From the NCBI GenBank assembly GCA_902597725.1, contig CACJYQ010000003.1, positions 1 through 60,000 on the forward strand: 60,000 nt of DNA, in the 5' to 3' direction. Below are positions 9,149 through 15,591 of this stretch, one piece after another; the stretch's first letter is position 1; each line of letters begins with the position of its first letter. The translations under genes and the position numbers were made by a program. Source of the stretch: an uncultured Pelagibacteraceae bacterium. GTDB taxonomy: Bacteria > Pseudomonadota > Alphaproteobacteria > Pelagibacterales > Pelagibacteraceae. A model generated the notes under the pieces. It had not been told where the DNA came from. It made no database searches and saw nothing but the letters and a program-made list of their open reading frames with translations.

Positions 9149-9387
9149 TATTTTTTCGTTTTTATTTCTTTTTTAACTGGATCAAATCCACTATTTCCCC
9201 ATGGATGGCATGAAACAATTCTTTTAAAACTTAGCGAAAGGCCTTTTGTAAAACCATAAGTTTTGAGAGCCTCAATACTGTATTCAGAACAAGTTGGCAA
9301 GTATCTGCATGAGGGACCAATCAAAGGACTAATTATATATTTGTAGGTTTTAATAAATTTGATCAATAACTGTGTAAAAATATTCAT
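9148..9387 (-). CDS. yidD: Membrane protein insertion efficiency factor YidD
   Basis: A small 79-residue protein with the YidD signature: an amphipathic N-terminal helix, then [20 protein letters not shown] and later [12 protein letters not shown], which includes the conserved Cys residues. It associates with the inner membrane and helps YidC-dependent insertion. It overlaps rnpA by four bases and yidC by one base, as usual for this cluster. Confidence 0.95.
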   Translation of the reverse strand: MNIFTQLLIKFIKTYKYIISPLIGPSCRYLPTCSEYSIEALKTYGFTKGLSLSFKRIVSCHPWGNSGFDPVKKEIKTKK

Positions 9388-9728
9388 TTGTTTATTTTAA
9401 TAAATTCTTGAAACAAGGTTTCCTTTATTATTTTAAATTCATTATTTAGCATAGTTGGCTTAGCAATAACAAGATATGAATAATGCAAATTTATCGATAT
9501 TTTTTTAAATGCATCATTCATTATGTTTCTTAGTCGCCTTTTTATTTTATTTCTTTTAACAGCATTTCCAATTTTTTTCTTTGTTACAAATGAAATATTA
9601 AATTTGTTTTTGTTTTTATTATTTAGATAGCCAAAAAAAATCGTGACGTATTTATTTGATACTTTTTTTTGTTGAAGTAGCTTTTTAAATTCTTCGTTTT
9701 TTGAAAGAGCAAGTATTTTGCTTTTCAT
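9384..9728 (-). CDS. rnpA: Ribonuclease P protein component
   Basis: Protein subunit of RNase P, which with the RnpB RNA trims 5' leaders from pre-tRNAs. The 114-residue basic protein contains the conserved RNR-like segment [17 protein letters not shown] near residues 52-68, which contacts the RNA. The start lies three bases after the rpmH stop. The gene order rpmH-rnpA-yidD-yidC confirms the identity, as the family is otherwise poorly conserved. Confidence 0.94.
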   Translation of the reverse strand: MKSKILALSKNEEFKKLLQQKKVSNKYVTIFFGYLNNKNKNKFNISFVTKKKIGNAVKRNKIKRRLRNIMNDAFKKISINLHYSYLVIAKPTMLNNEFKIIKETLFQEFIKINK

Positions 9729-9731
9729 TGA

Positions 9732-9872
9732 TTAACCAGACACAGTTAATGATTTTCTGCCTCTTGCCCTTCGTCTAGCTAAAAGTTTCTTGCCACCCTT
9801 AGTTTTCATTTTTGATCTAAAACCGTGTTTTCTTGCTCTTTTGATTTTGGAAGGTTGATAAGTTCTTTTCAT
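9732..9872 (-). CDS. rpmH: 50S ribosomal protein L34
   Basis: A 46-residue very basic protein, translated by eye from the reverse strand. It starts [18 protein letters not shown] and ends GRKSLTVSG, which is the L34 pattern. It is the first gene of the rpmH-rnpA-yidD-yidC run and stops three bases before rnpA. The 92 bases upstream, shared with the divergent TVP38-type gene, must hold the promoters; several AT-rich candidate -10 boxes are there but none stands out. Confidence 0.97.
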   Translation of the reverse strand: MKRTYQPSKIKRARKHGFRSKMKTKGGKKLLARRRARGRKSLTVSG

Positions 9873-9964
9873 AAAAGTGATTTTAATTTATTAAAATTTT
9901 CGATCTTTATAGTAATTAAATATATAAATAGCAAATATAAGATTTTATAAATACGATAGTTAAT

Positions 9965-10687
9965 ATGGAAAAAACAAAAAAAATTAAATTAATTATTGGA
10001 ATATCTTACGTAAGTTTGGTTTTAATATTTTTATTATTGTTTTTTTCAAAATTTAGTCTCCAAGAAATAACATCTTATGATTTTATAAAAAAGAATAGAT
10101 TATATTTTCTTGAATTAAAAAGTTCTAACTTATTTTTAGTATCTTCAATTTTTTTATTTTTAACTATCTTGTGGGTATTTCCTTTTTTAGGATTTGGATC
10201 TCCAATTGCACTTCTTGGTGGTTTTATTCTAGGCAAATGGATTGGAACTATTATTGTGGTTTTAGGGTTAAGTATTGGTGCAACTTTTTTATATATTTTT
10301 GGTAACTATTTTTTAAAAGATATTGTTAGAGAGAAGTTTTTAAATAGGTTTAAAACACTTGAAATTAGATTTAAGAGCTCAGAATTTATTTATCTATTAA
10401 TCTACAGATTTATAGGAGGAGTACCATGGCAATTAAGCTGTCTCTTACCAACACTTTTTAATGTTAAAATATATAATTTTTTCTTTGCAACATTGATAGG
10501 GATTATTCCTCAAATTTTTTTAGCTGTTTCTATTGGGAACGGATTAGAAAAAATTATTGAAGAAAATGCCGACGTTCCTAAATTTAGTGATATTCTAATT
10601 TCGTCTGAAATATATATACCTATTCTTGCATTTATTTTTTTAGTTTTGATTACAATTTTCCTTAGAAAATCATTTTATAAAAATTAG
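9965..10687 (+). CDS. TVP38/TMEM64 (VTT-domain) membrane protein
   Basis: A 240-residue inner-membrane protein with about five to six hydrophobic segments (first at residues 8-28, last near 212-232). The central VTT/SNARE-associated region is recognised by the glycine-rich GFGSPIALLGGFILGKWIGT segment around residues 75-95 and RFIGGVPWQLSCLLP near 148. The function of bacterial YdjX/TVP38 proteins is not firmly established; related DedA proteins help recycle lipid carriers or maintain proton motive force. It stands alone, diverging from rpmH, and its stop codon directly abuts the tRNA-Thr gene on the other strand. Confidence 0.85.
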   Translation: MEKTKKIKLIIGISYVSLVLIFLLLFFSKFSLQEITSYDFIKKNRLYFLELKSSNLFLVSSIFLFLTILWVFPFLGFGSPIALLGGFILGKWIGTIIVVLGLSIGATFLYIFGNYFLKDIVREKFLNRFKTLEIRFKSSEFIYLLIYRFIGGVPWQLSCLLPTLFNVKIYNFFFATLIGIIPQIFLAVSIGNGLEKIIEENADVPKFSDILISSEIYIPILAFIFLVLITIFLRKSFYKN

Positions 10688-10761
10688 TGGTGCTCCCACC
10701 CTGTACTGACCAGGGAACTAGTCCTTACCAAGGACTTGTTATACCATTTAACTACAGGAGC
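10688..10761 (-). tRNA. tRNA-Thr (GGT anticodon)
   Basis: A 74-base tRNA with encoded CCA. Acceptor GCTCCTG pairs with TGGGAGC, D stem GTTA with TAAC, anticodon stem AGTCC with GGACT around loop TTGGTAA (anticodon GGT, 33 is T), and T stem CCCTG with CAGGG. The D loop AATGGTA keeps the GG pair, but the T loop reads GTCAGTA: T55 and C56 are kept while T54 and A58 are both G, so the usual 54-58 pair is changed. It abuts the stop codon of the opposite-strand TVP38 gene. Confidence 0.93.
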
Positions 10762-10777
10762 ATTAATCACAAATTGT

Positions 10778-10807
10778 ATTTTACGAATAATAAAGCATTT
10801 TTTTCAA
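10778..10807 (-). promoter_or_regulatory. Candidate promoter of tRNA-Thr
   Basis: On the reverse strand TTGAAA (10802-10807) and TAAAAT (10778-10783) are separated by 18 bases, which resembles a sigma-70 promoter. Transcription would begin about ten bases before the tRNA. In such AT-rich DNA chance matches are common, so this is tentative. Confidence 0.4.
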
Positions 10808-10861
10808 ATTATTGCCTTAATTTTTTGTCTAATATGATTTATATCTTATAAGGAAATTTTT

Positions 10862-11062
10862 ATGGGCATTCATTACGATTATAAATCAACTAAAAGTGCT
10901 AAACTTATGGAGAAGCAAGCTAAAAGAGAGAGAAAACTTGCTGAAAAAAAAGCAAAACGTTTAGCAAAAGAAGGTACCAAAAAAGATGACAATAAAGAAA
11001 AAGCTTTAGATGTATCTAAACCAATTACTCTAGATTTTCTTACAAATCCAAACAAAGAATGA
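10862..11062 (+). CDS. Small lysine-rich protein of unknown function
   Basis: A 66-residue protein starting MGIHYDYKSTKSAKLM, with a long charged helix rich in Lys, Arg, Ala and Glu (residues about 15-45) and a less charged tail that includes ITLDFLTNP. A good ribosome site (AAGGA) lies eight bases upstream. Its stop TGA overlaps the ATG of the next tiny gene. No family is recognised; the charge pattern suggests nucleic-acid or ribosome contact, but that is inference. Confidence 0.7.
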   Translation: MGIHYDYKSTKSAKLMEKQAKRERKLAEKKAKRLAKEGTKKDDNKEKALDVSKPITLDFLTNPNKE

Positions 11063-11160
11063 TTGCAAAAGATAAAAATGAGCGTTTAAGCTTAGCTCTT
11101 AAAAAAAATTTAAAAAAAAGAAAGCTTTTTCAAAAAAAAAACAAGAAAAAATATAAATAA
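11059..11160 (+). CDS. 33-residue basic peptide, coupled between 66-residue gene and dcd
   Basis: An ORF of 34 codons whose ATG overlaps the preceding stop (ATGA) and whose stop TAA overlaps the ATG of dcd (TAATG). The peptide begins [20 protein letters not shown] and continues with Lys/Arg/Phe/Gln. Short peptides of the same type (a LxxALRxNLRRRKxQ pattern) occur next to murA in other alphaproteobacteria, as far as I remember. The perfect coupling on both sides is the strongest evidence that it is translated. Function unknown. Confidence 0.65.
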   Translation: MIAKDKNERLSLALKKNLKKRKLFQKKNKKKYK

Positions 11161-11720
11161 TGTCTATCCAGCCTGACTCTTGGATAAAAAAAATGTGTAA
11201 AGATCACAATATGATTGAACCATTTCTAGATCATCAAGTTTCTGAGGGAAAAATATCTTATGGTCTTAGTAGTATGGGTTATGATGTCAGAATTTCAGAT
11301 GAGTACAGGATATTTACTAATGTAAATAGTTCTTTGGTAGACCCTAAAAATTTTTCCGATGATAACTTTGTAGAGAGAAAGGGTCCTCACTGTATTATTC
11401 CTCCAAACTCATTTGTTTTAGCAAAAACAGTTGAGTATTTTAGAATACCGAAAGACGTTTTATGTATTTGTGTTGGAAAGAGTACTTATGCACGAACTGG
11501 TATTATTTGCAATGTAACACCAATAGAAAATGAATTTGAAGGAAATATAGTAATAGAACTGAGTAATACGACACCCATTCCAGCGAAAATATATTCTAAT
11601 GAGGGCATAGCTCAATTTTTATTTTTCAAATCAGATACTCAGCCAGAGACAACATACAAGTCTAAAAATGGTAAATATCAGGGTCAAACTACAATTCAGG
11701 TAGCAAAAATCAAAAAATAA
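11160..11720 (+). CDS. dcd: dCTP deaminase
   Basis: Converts dCTP to dUTP, the first step toward dTMP in many Gram-negative bacteria. The 186-residue protein shows the dUTPase-superfamily fold signatures: [10 protein letters not shown] near residue 37, [11 protein letters not shown] near 105 (with the Arg that contacts phosphate), and the catalytic Glu in [17 protein letters not shown] near 121-137. The tail [14 protein letters not shown] is typical of Dcd. Its start overlaps the stop of the tiny upstream ORF by one base, and murA follows after three bases. Confidence 0.95.
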   Translation: MSIQPDSWIKKMCKDHNMIEPFLDHQVSEGKISYGLSSMGYDVRISDEYRIFTNVNSSLVDPKNFSDDNFVERKGPHCIIPPNSFVLAKTVEYFRIPKDVLCICVGKSTYARTGIICNVTPIENEFEGNIVIELSNTTPIPAKIYSNEGIAQFLFFKSDTQPETTYKSKNGKYQGQTTIQVAKIKK

Positions 11721-11723
11721 CTT

Positions 11724-12983
11724 ATGGAAAAGTTCTTAATAAAGGGCCCATGTAGGATAAGGGGAGAGGTTAAAATCTCAGGATCAAAAAATTCCTCACT
11801 TCCAATATTAGCAGCGACTTTACTTTTCAATCAGCCAGTTATATTAAAAAATTTACCAAAGGTAAGGGATATCAATACAATGATAAACTTATTAAGATCT
11901 TTAGGTTCAAAAATTACTTTATCTAAAGATAGAAGAGTCGCCAGAATACATAATAAAAAAAAAATAAAAACATTTGCGAGTTATTCACTTGTAAAAACAA
12001 TGAGAGGTTCAATTTTAGTTTTAGGTCCTTTAGTTGCAAGACAATATAAATCAAAAATTTCTTTGCCTGGTGGATGTTTAATTGGAGCAAGACCAATAAA
12101 TTACCATTTAGACTCTTTGAAAAAACTTGGGATGAACTATGTTTTAAAAGATGGCTATATTTTAGCTAAATCTAATGGTAAATTAAAGGGATCAACTATA
12201 AAGTTTCCTAGACTATCTGTAGGAGCTACAGAAAATTCTATAATTGCAGCTTGTTTAGCAAAAGGTACGACTATCTTAAAAAATTGTGCAATTGAACCCG
12301 AAATAAAAGATTTAACAAAGTTTTTAAATTCAGCAGGAGCAAAGATTTCCTGGATTGGGAGAACATGTAAAATTGTTGGAGTAAAAACTTTAAATCCAAC
12401 AGAATACTCAGTCATGGCTGATAGGATAGAGGCTGGCACCTTTTGTGTGGCAGCAACATTGGCAAAAGGAAATTTGAAGATATCGAATTTTGACGCAAAA
12501 ATTATTAAAACTGAATTAGAATTACTAAAAAGGTTTGGTGCAAAAATAAAAGTATATAAAGAAAAAATTTTTATTAAAGGTCCAGAAAAAATTAGATCAA
12601 TAAAGAATATTAGAACTAAGGAATATCCAGGCGTAGCAACCGACCTACAGTCTCAGCTTATGGTTTTGATGTGTAAAGCAAGTGGAAAAAGTTCTATTAC
12701 TGAAAATATATTTGAAAATAGATTCATGCATGTAGCAGAACTGCGCAGACTTGGCGCAAAAATAAATGTTAAGAATAATAAAGCTTACATTTATGGAAAT
12801 ACTAAATTTATAGGTGCTGAATTAATGTCTAGCGATTTAAGAGCATCGGTTTCATTGGTATTAGCAGCAATGGTTTCAAAAGGTAAATCAATAATTAACA
12901 GGATATATCATCTGGACCGTGGGTATGAAAATATTGAGCATAAATTAAAAAAAATTGGGGTTAAAATAAAAAGATTAAAATAG
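11724..12983 (+). CDS. murA: UDP-N-acetylglucosamine 1-carboxyvinyltransferase
   Basis: Transfers enolpyruvate from PEP to UDP-GlcNAc, the first committed step of peptidoglycan synthesis. At 419 residues it has the normal two-domain length. The N-terminal ISGSKNSSLPILAATLL motif carries the conserved Lys and Asn, and the active-site Cys is kept in LPGGCLIGARP near residue 117, so it belongs to the fosfomycin-binding Cys type. The stop shares a base with the GTG start of the DUF2948 gene. Confidence 0.96.
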   Translation: MEKFLIKGPCRIRGEVKISGSKNSSLPILAATLLFNQPVILKNLPKVRDINTMINLLRSLGSKITLSKDRRVARIHNKKKIKTFASYSLVKTMRGSILVLGPLVARQYKSKISLPGGCLIGARPINYHLDSLKKLGMNYVLKDGYILAKSNGKLKGSTIKFPRLSVGATENSIIAACLAKGTTILKNCAIEPEIKDLTKFLNSAGAKISWIGRTCKIVGVKTLNPTEYSVMADRIEAGTFCVAATLAKGNLKISNFDAKIIKTELELLKRFGAKIKVYKEKIFIKGPEKIRSIKNIRTKEYPGVATDLQSQLMVLMCKASGKSSITENIFENRFMHVAELRRLGAKINVKNNKAYIYGNTKFIGAELMSSDLRASVSLVLAAMVSKGKSIINRIYHLDRGYENIEHKLKKIGVKIKRLK

Positions 12984-13375
12984 TGAGCAAATACTTAGCT
13001 AAAATTATTGCAAATGATCAAGAGGGATTGCAAATGATCTCAGCATGTGTTTCAGGCTCAAAAACAAAAGTTGATAATATTAAGTATTTAGCATCAAGCA
13101 AAGTTTTTCTATTATCAATCGAAAGAACTAAAATTGAGTCTGATCAAATTAATAAGAAAATAAACAGTATTTGCAGATTTGATTTTGTAGATAAAGTTAA
13201 ATCTAAAAATATCAATCAAGGAAATAAAGAAGAAATATTAAACTTAATTGGCATCGATTATTTGAAAAATAAAGATGATTATGAAATAAATTTAATTTTT
13301 GATAATAATAGTCACATTGTTTTGACTACAGAAACGATTGAAGTAAGGTTAGAGGACCAAAATGAGATTAAATAA
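12983..13375 (+). CDS. DUF2948 family protein
   Basis: A 130-residue protein with a GTG start that overlaps the murA stop by one base. The N-terminus LAKIIANDQEGLQMISACVSG and the later LIFDNNSHIVLTTETIEVRLED match the small alphaproteobacterial DUF2948 family, which is regularly found between murA and hisD, as here. No catalytic residues can be pointed out and the function is unknown. It is followed two bases later by hisD. Confidence 0.82.
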   Translation: MSKYLAKIIANDQEGLQMISACVSGSKTKVDNIKYLASSKVFLLSIERTKIESDQINKKINSICRFDFVDKVKSKNINQGNKEEILNLIGIDYLKNKDDYEINLIFDNNSHIVLTTETIEVRLEDQNEIK

Positions 13376-13377
13376 AT

Positions 13378-14661
13378 ATGAAAATATTAAATAGTAAATT
13401 AAGAAATTTTAATAAAAAGTTAGATAATTTATTATTAAGAAGAAAAACTAAAGTTCAAACGAGCTCTGTTTCTGTTATTAAAATAATTAATGATGTAAAA
13501 AAAAATGGTGACAAAGCATTGTTAAAGTATGAGAAGAAATTTAACCAGAATAGAGTAATAAAACCTAGTCTTAGTCAAATTAAACAATCTATTAAATCTC
13601 TAGATCCTAAAGTAAAAAATGCTATCGATCTAGCTTATTCAAGAATTTACAAGTTTCACTCATTACAAAAATTTAAAAATATTTCTTACATAGATGAATT
13701 AAAAAATAAATTAGAATACAAATATCTACCAATCGATTCTGTTGCAATTTACGTGCCAGGATCATCAGCTTCTTATCCTTCAAGCGTTTTAATGAATGCT
13801 ATCCCTGCGATAGTTGCAGGAGTAAAAAGAATAATTATGATTAATCCAGGATATAAAGGAAAACAAAATGCTGCAGTACTATATGCAGCAAAAAAATGTA
13901 AAATTAAAGAAATATATTCTATTGGTGGTCCATCAGCAATTGCAGCAGTTGCTTATGGAACAAAAAAAATTGATAGAGTGAATAAGATTGTGGGTCCTGG
14001 TAATAAGTATGTAGCAGCTGCTAAAAAGGAAGTTTTTGGGGATGTTGGTGTTGAGGGAATGATAGCTGGACCATCGGAAGTAACCGTCGTTGGTGATAGA
14101 TTTTCAAATCCAGGCTGGATAGCAAGCGATCTTATTGGTCAAGCAGAACATGATGAACTTGCTCAATGTATTTTAATTTCTAAAAGTAAAGACTTAATAA
14201 TTCAAACTAAGCAAGAAATTTCCAAACAATTAAAAAAAATTCCAAGAACAGCTATTGCAAGAAAAAGTTTATCAAATAACGGAATTTTAATTCAAGTAAA
14301 CTCAGATAAACAAATAATTGATATTGTGAATAAAATCGCTCCTGAGCATTTAGAATTAAATGTAAAAAATTATAAATCTTTTATTTCAAGAATTAAAAAT
14401 GCTGGCTCTATTTGTTTGGGAAAATATGCTGTGATGGCAATGACTGACTATAATGCTGGTTCAAACCATATATTACCAACTAATGGTTCTGCTAAATTTT
14501 CAAGTGGTATAAGTGTTAATGAATTTTACAAAAGAATTTCATATATAAACTTATCAAAAAAGGGTATTGAAAAGCTTGGACCATCAGTTATAACTCTTGC
14601 AAATTATGAAGGGTTGGCTGCGCACGCTCAATCTGTGAAAAAACGAATTAGGAGAAAATAA
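13378..14661 (+). CDS. hisD: Histidinol dehydrogenase
   Basis: Oxidises histidinol to histidine in two NAD-dependent steps, the last reactions of histidine synthesis. The 427-residue protein shows the family landmarks: YVPGSSASYPSSVLMN near residue 125, GPGNKYVAAAKKEVFG near 205, IAGPSEV near 227, the zinc-binding QAEHDE near 256, the catalytic APEHLE near 320 and the late His in GLAAHAQS. It sits apart from the hisZ-hisG pair found 2.3 kb downstream on the same strand. Confidence 0.96.
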   Translation: MKILNSKLRNFNKKLDNLLLRRKTKVQTSSVSVIKIINDVKKNGDKALLKYEKKFNQNRVIKPSLSQIKQSIKSLDPKVKNAIDLAYSRIYKFHSLQKFKNISYIDELKNKLEYKYLPIDSVAIYVPGSSASYPSSVLMNAIPAIVAGVKRIIMINPGYKGKQNAAVLYAAKKCKIKEIYSIGGPSAIAAVAYGTKKIDRVNKIVGPGNKYVAAAKKEVFGDVGVEGMIAGPSEVTVVGDRFSNPGWIASDLIGQAEHDELAQCILISKSKDLIIQTKQEISKQLKKIPRTAIARKSLSNNGILIQVNSDKQIIDIVNKIAPEHLELNVKNYKSFISRIKNAGSICLGKYAVMAMTDYNAGSNHILPTNGSAKFSSGISVNEFYKRISYINLSKKGIEKLGPSVITLANYEGLAAHAQSVKKRIRRK

Positions 14662-14664
14662 AAT

Positions 14665-14880
14665 TTGTCAAAACAAGATCTACTTGAATTTAAGGGTAAA
14701 GTAACTGACCTGTTACCTAATGCTATGTTTAGAGTTCAATTGGAAAACGGTCACGTGGTGACAGCACATACTGCAGGTAAGTTAAGAAAAAACAGAATTC
14801 GAGTATTACAAGGTGATAATGTGACTGTGGAAATGACACCTTATGACCTTACTAAAGGCAGAATTATCTTTAGAGGTTAA
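14665..14880 (+). CDS. infA: Translation initiation factor IF-1
   Basis: A 71-residue S1-like OB-fold protein that occupies the ribosomal A site during initiation. The sequence [20 protein letters not shown] and ILQ-like core [20 protein letters not shown] are characteristic. The start is a TTG codon three bases after hisD, followed by SKQDLLEF; no ATG is available at the right place. A rare start in a translation factor gene may limit its expression. It is followed six bases later by tRNA-Phe. Confidence 0.95.
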   Translation: MSKQDLLEFKGKVTDLLPNAMFRVQLENGHVVTAHTAGKLRKNRIRVLQGDNVTVEMTPYDLTKGRIIFRG

Positions 14881-14886
14881 CTTTTT

Positions 14887-14961
14887 GCCTCGGTAGCTCA
14901 GGAGTAGAGCAGAGCCCTGAAAAGGCTTGTGTCGGAGGTGCGAATCCTTCCCGAGGCACCA
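14887..14961 (+). tRNA. tRNA-Phe (GAA anticodon)
   Basis: A 75-base tRNA with encoded CCA. Acceptor GCCTCGG pairs with CCGAGGC, D stem GCTC with GAGC, anticodon stem GAGCC with GGCTT around loop CTGAAAA (anticodon GAA), and T stem GGAGG with CCTTC (one G-T pair). The T loop is TGCGAAT, with G in place of T55, and the D loop AGGAGTA ends A-G-T-A where most tRNAs have G-G-T-A. These two changes look coupled and recur in tRNA-His. Confidence 0.95.
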
Positions 14962-15036
14962 CCAAAACATCTTGAAATTAATAAACAAAGAAATTAACTT
15001 CTACCTTAAATAAATAACAAAAGGACTAGTAAAAAG

Positions 15037-15249
15037 ATGAGTACAATTCAAGGAAAAGTAAAATGGTTTAATGGCAAAAAAGGTTATGGTTTTATAGAAA
15101 GAGACGATAAAGAAAAAGATGCCTTTGTTCACGCCAGCGCAGTAAAAGCTGCAGGAATGAGATTTCTAAATGAGGGAGATAAATTAGAATTTACTTTAGA
15201 GGATGGTCCAAAAGGCCCTTCAGCAGTAAATTTAAAAAAATTAGATTAA
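15037..15249 (+). CDS. Cold-shock protein
   Basis: A 70-residue CspA-family single-stranded RNA/DNA-binding protein. RNP1 is KGYGFIE near residue 15 and RNP2 is DAFVHAS near 29, the canonical motifs of the five-stranded barrel. A Shine-Dalgarno-like AAAGGA lies about 11 bases before the ATG. The 75-base leader after tRNA-Phe and a strong terminator after the stop suggest it is its own transcription unit, as usual for csp genes. Which paralogue it is cannot be decided. Confidence 0.96.
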   Translation: MSTIQGKVKWFNGKKGYGFIERDDKEKDAFVHASAVKAAGMRFLNEGDKLEFTLEDGPKGPSAVNLKKLD

Positions 15250-15265
15250 TTTAAATATTTTATAA

Positions 15266-15304
15266 GGGCGTTTTCTTAAAATAAGAAAACGTCCTTTTCT
15301 TTTT
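15266..15304 (+). terminator. Rho-independent terminator of the cold-shock gene
   Basis: A 12-base-pair hairpin, GGGCGTTTTCTT (15266-15277) with AAGAAAACGTCC (15283-15294) including one G-T pair, followed by a T-rich run TTTTCTTTTT. It is the only textbook intrinsic terminator I found in the window. Confidence 0.92.
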
Positions 15305-15343
15305 AGGCTTGAATAATTTCAATTTTTGTCTAAAACGCTGCTC

Positions 15344-15445
15344 ATGAATAAAAATGAGACTAATTACAGATTAAACTCAGGTACTCTTAGACTTGCTACT
15401 AGAGGAACTAATAGAGGTGTGCACGCTCATTTCCACGCTGGCTAA
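15344..15445 (+). CDS. Short ORF (33 residues) with His-rich end, upstream of tRNA-His and hisS
   Basis: An ATG-started ORF of 34 codons. The peptide is basic and ends NRGVHAHFHAG, with three His codons among the last seven. There is no clear Shine-Dalgarno site, and the ATG lies in a small predicted hairpin (CTCAT 15341-15345 with ATGAG 15354-15358). The stop codon lies in the loop of a second hairpin. Base composition is clearly richer in G+C than nearby spacers. It may be a histidine-sensing leader peptide, a small protein, or a misleading frame inside a structured RNA. Confidence 0.4.
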   Translation: MNKNETNYRLNSGTLRLATRGTNRGVHAHFHAG

Positions 15446-15452
15446 AGCTAGC
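15437..15452 (+). other. Small hairpin around the stop of the 33-residue ORF
   Basis: GCTGGC (15437-15442) pairs with GCTAGC (15447-15452) around a TAAA loop that contains the stop codon. No T-run follows, so it is not an intrinsic terminator. It could affect ribosome release or be part of a larger RNA fold. Confidence 0.4.
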
Positions 15453-15513
15453 GAATAATCATTTATATTATAATTTTAAATAACAACAAAATAAGATAAA
15501 ACAAAAAGGATAT

Positions 15514-15587
15514 GCCTTGATGGTGAAATAGTATCACGTCGGTTTGTGGATCCGAAGTCGTAGGAGCGTAACCTACTCAAGGTACCA
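15514..15587 (+). tRNA. tRNA-His (GTG anticodon), unusual elbow and acceptor end
   Basis: A 74-base tRNA with encoded CCA. Acceptor GCCTTGA pairs with TCAAGGT (first pair G-T), D stem GTGA with TCAC, anticodon stem TCGGT with TCCGA (inner T-T mismatch) around loop TTGTGGA (anticodon GTG), and T stem GTAGG with CCTAC. The base before G1 is T, so no G-1 is encoded, and the discriminator is A73, not C73. The D loop AATAGTA lacks GG and the T loop AGCGTAA lacks TTC. It ends four bases before the hisS ATG. Confidence 0.9.
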
Positions 15588-15591
15588 AAAA

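Noticed and set aside
15437-15452. Hairpin as a terminator
   Set aside because: No T-run follows it.
15305-15513. T-box riboswitch controlling hisS
   Set aside because: No T-box consensus (TGGNACCGCG-like) and no terminator/antiterminator pair was found.
15544-15591. Longer hisS start at 15544
   Set aside because: The extra residues would be translated from the tRNA-His gene; the ATG at 15592 gives the normal N-terminus.
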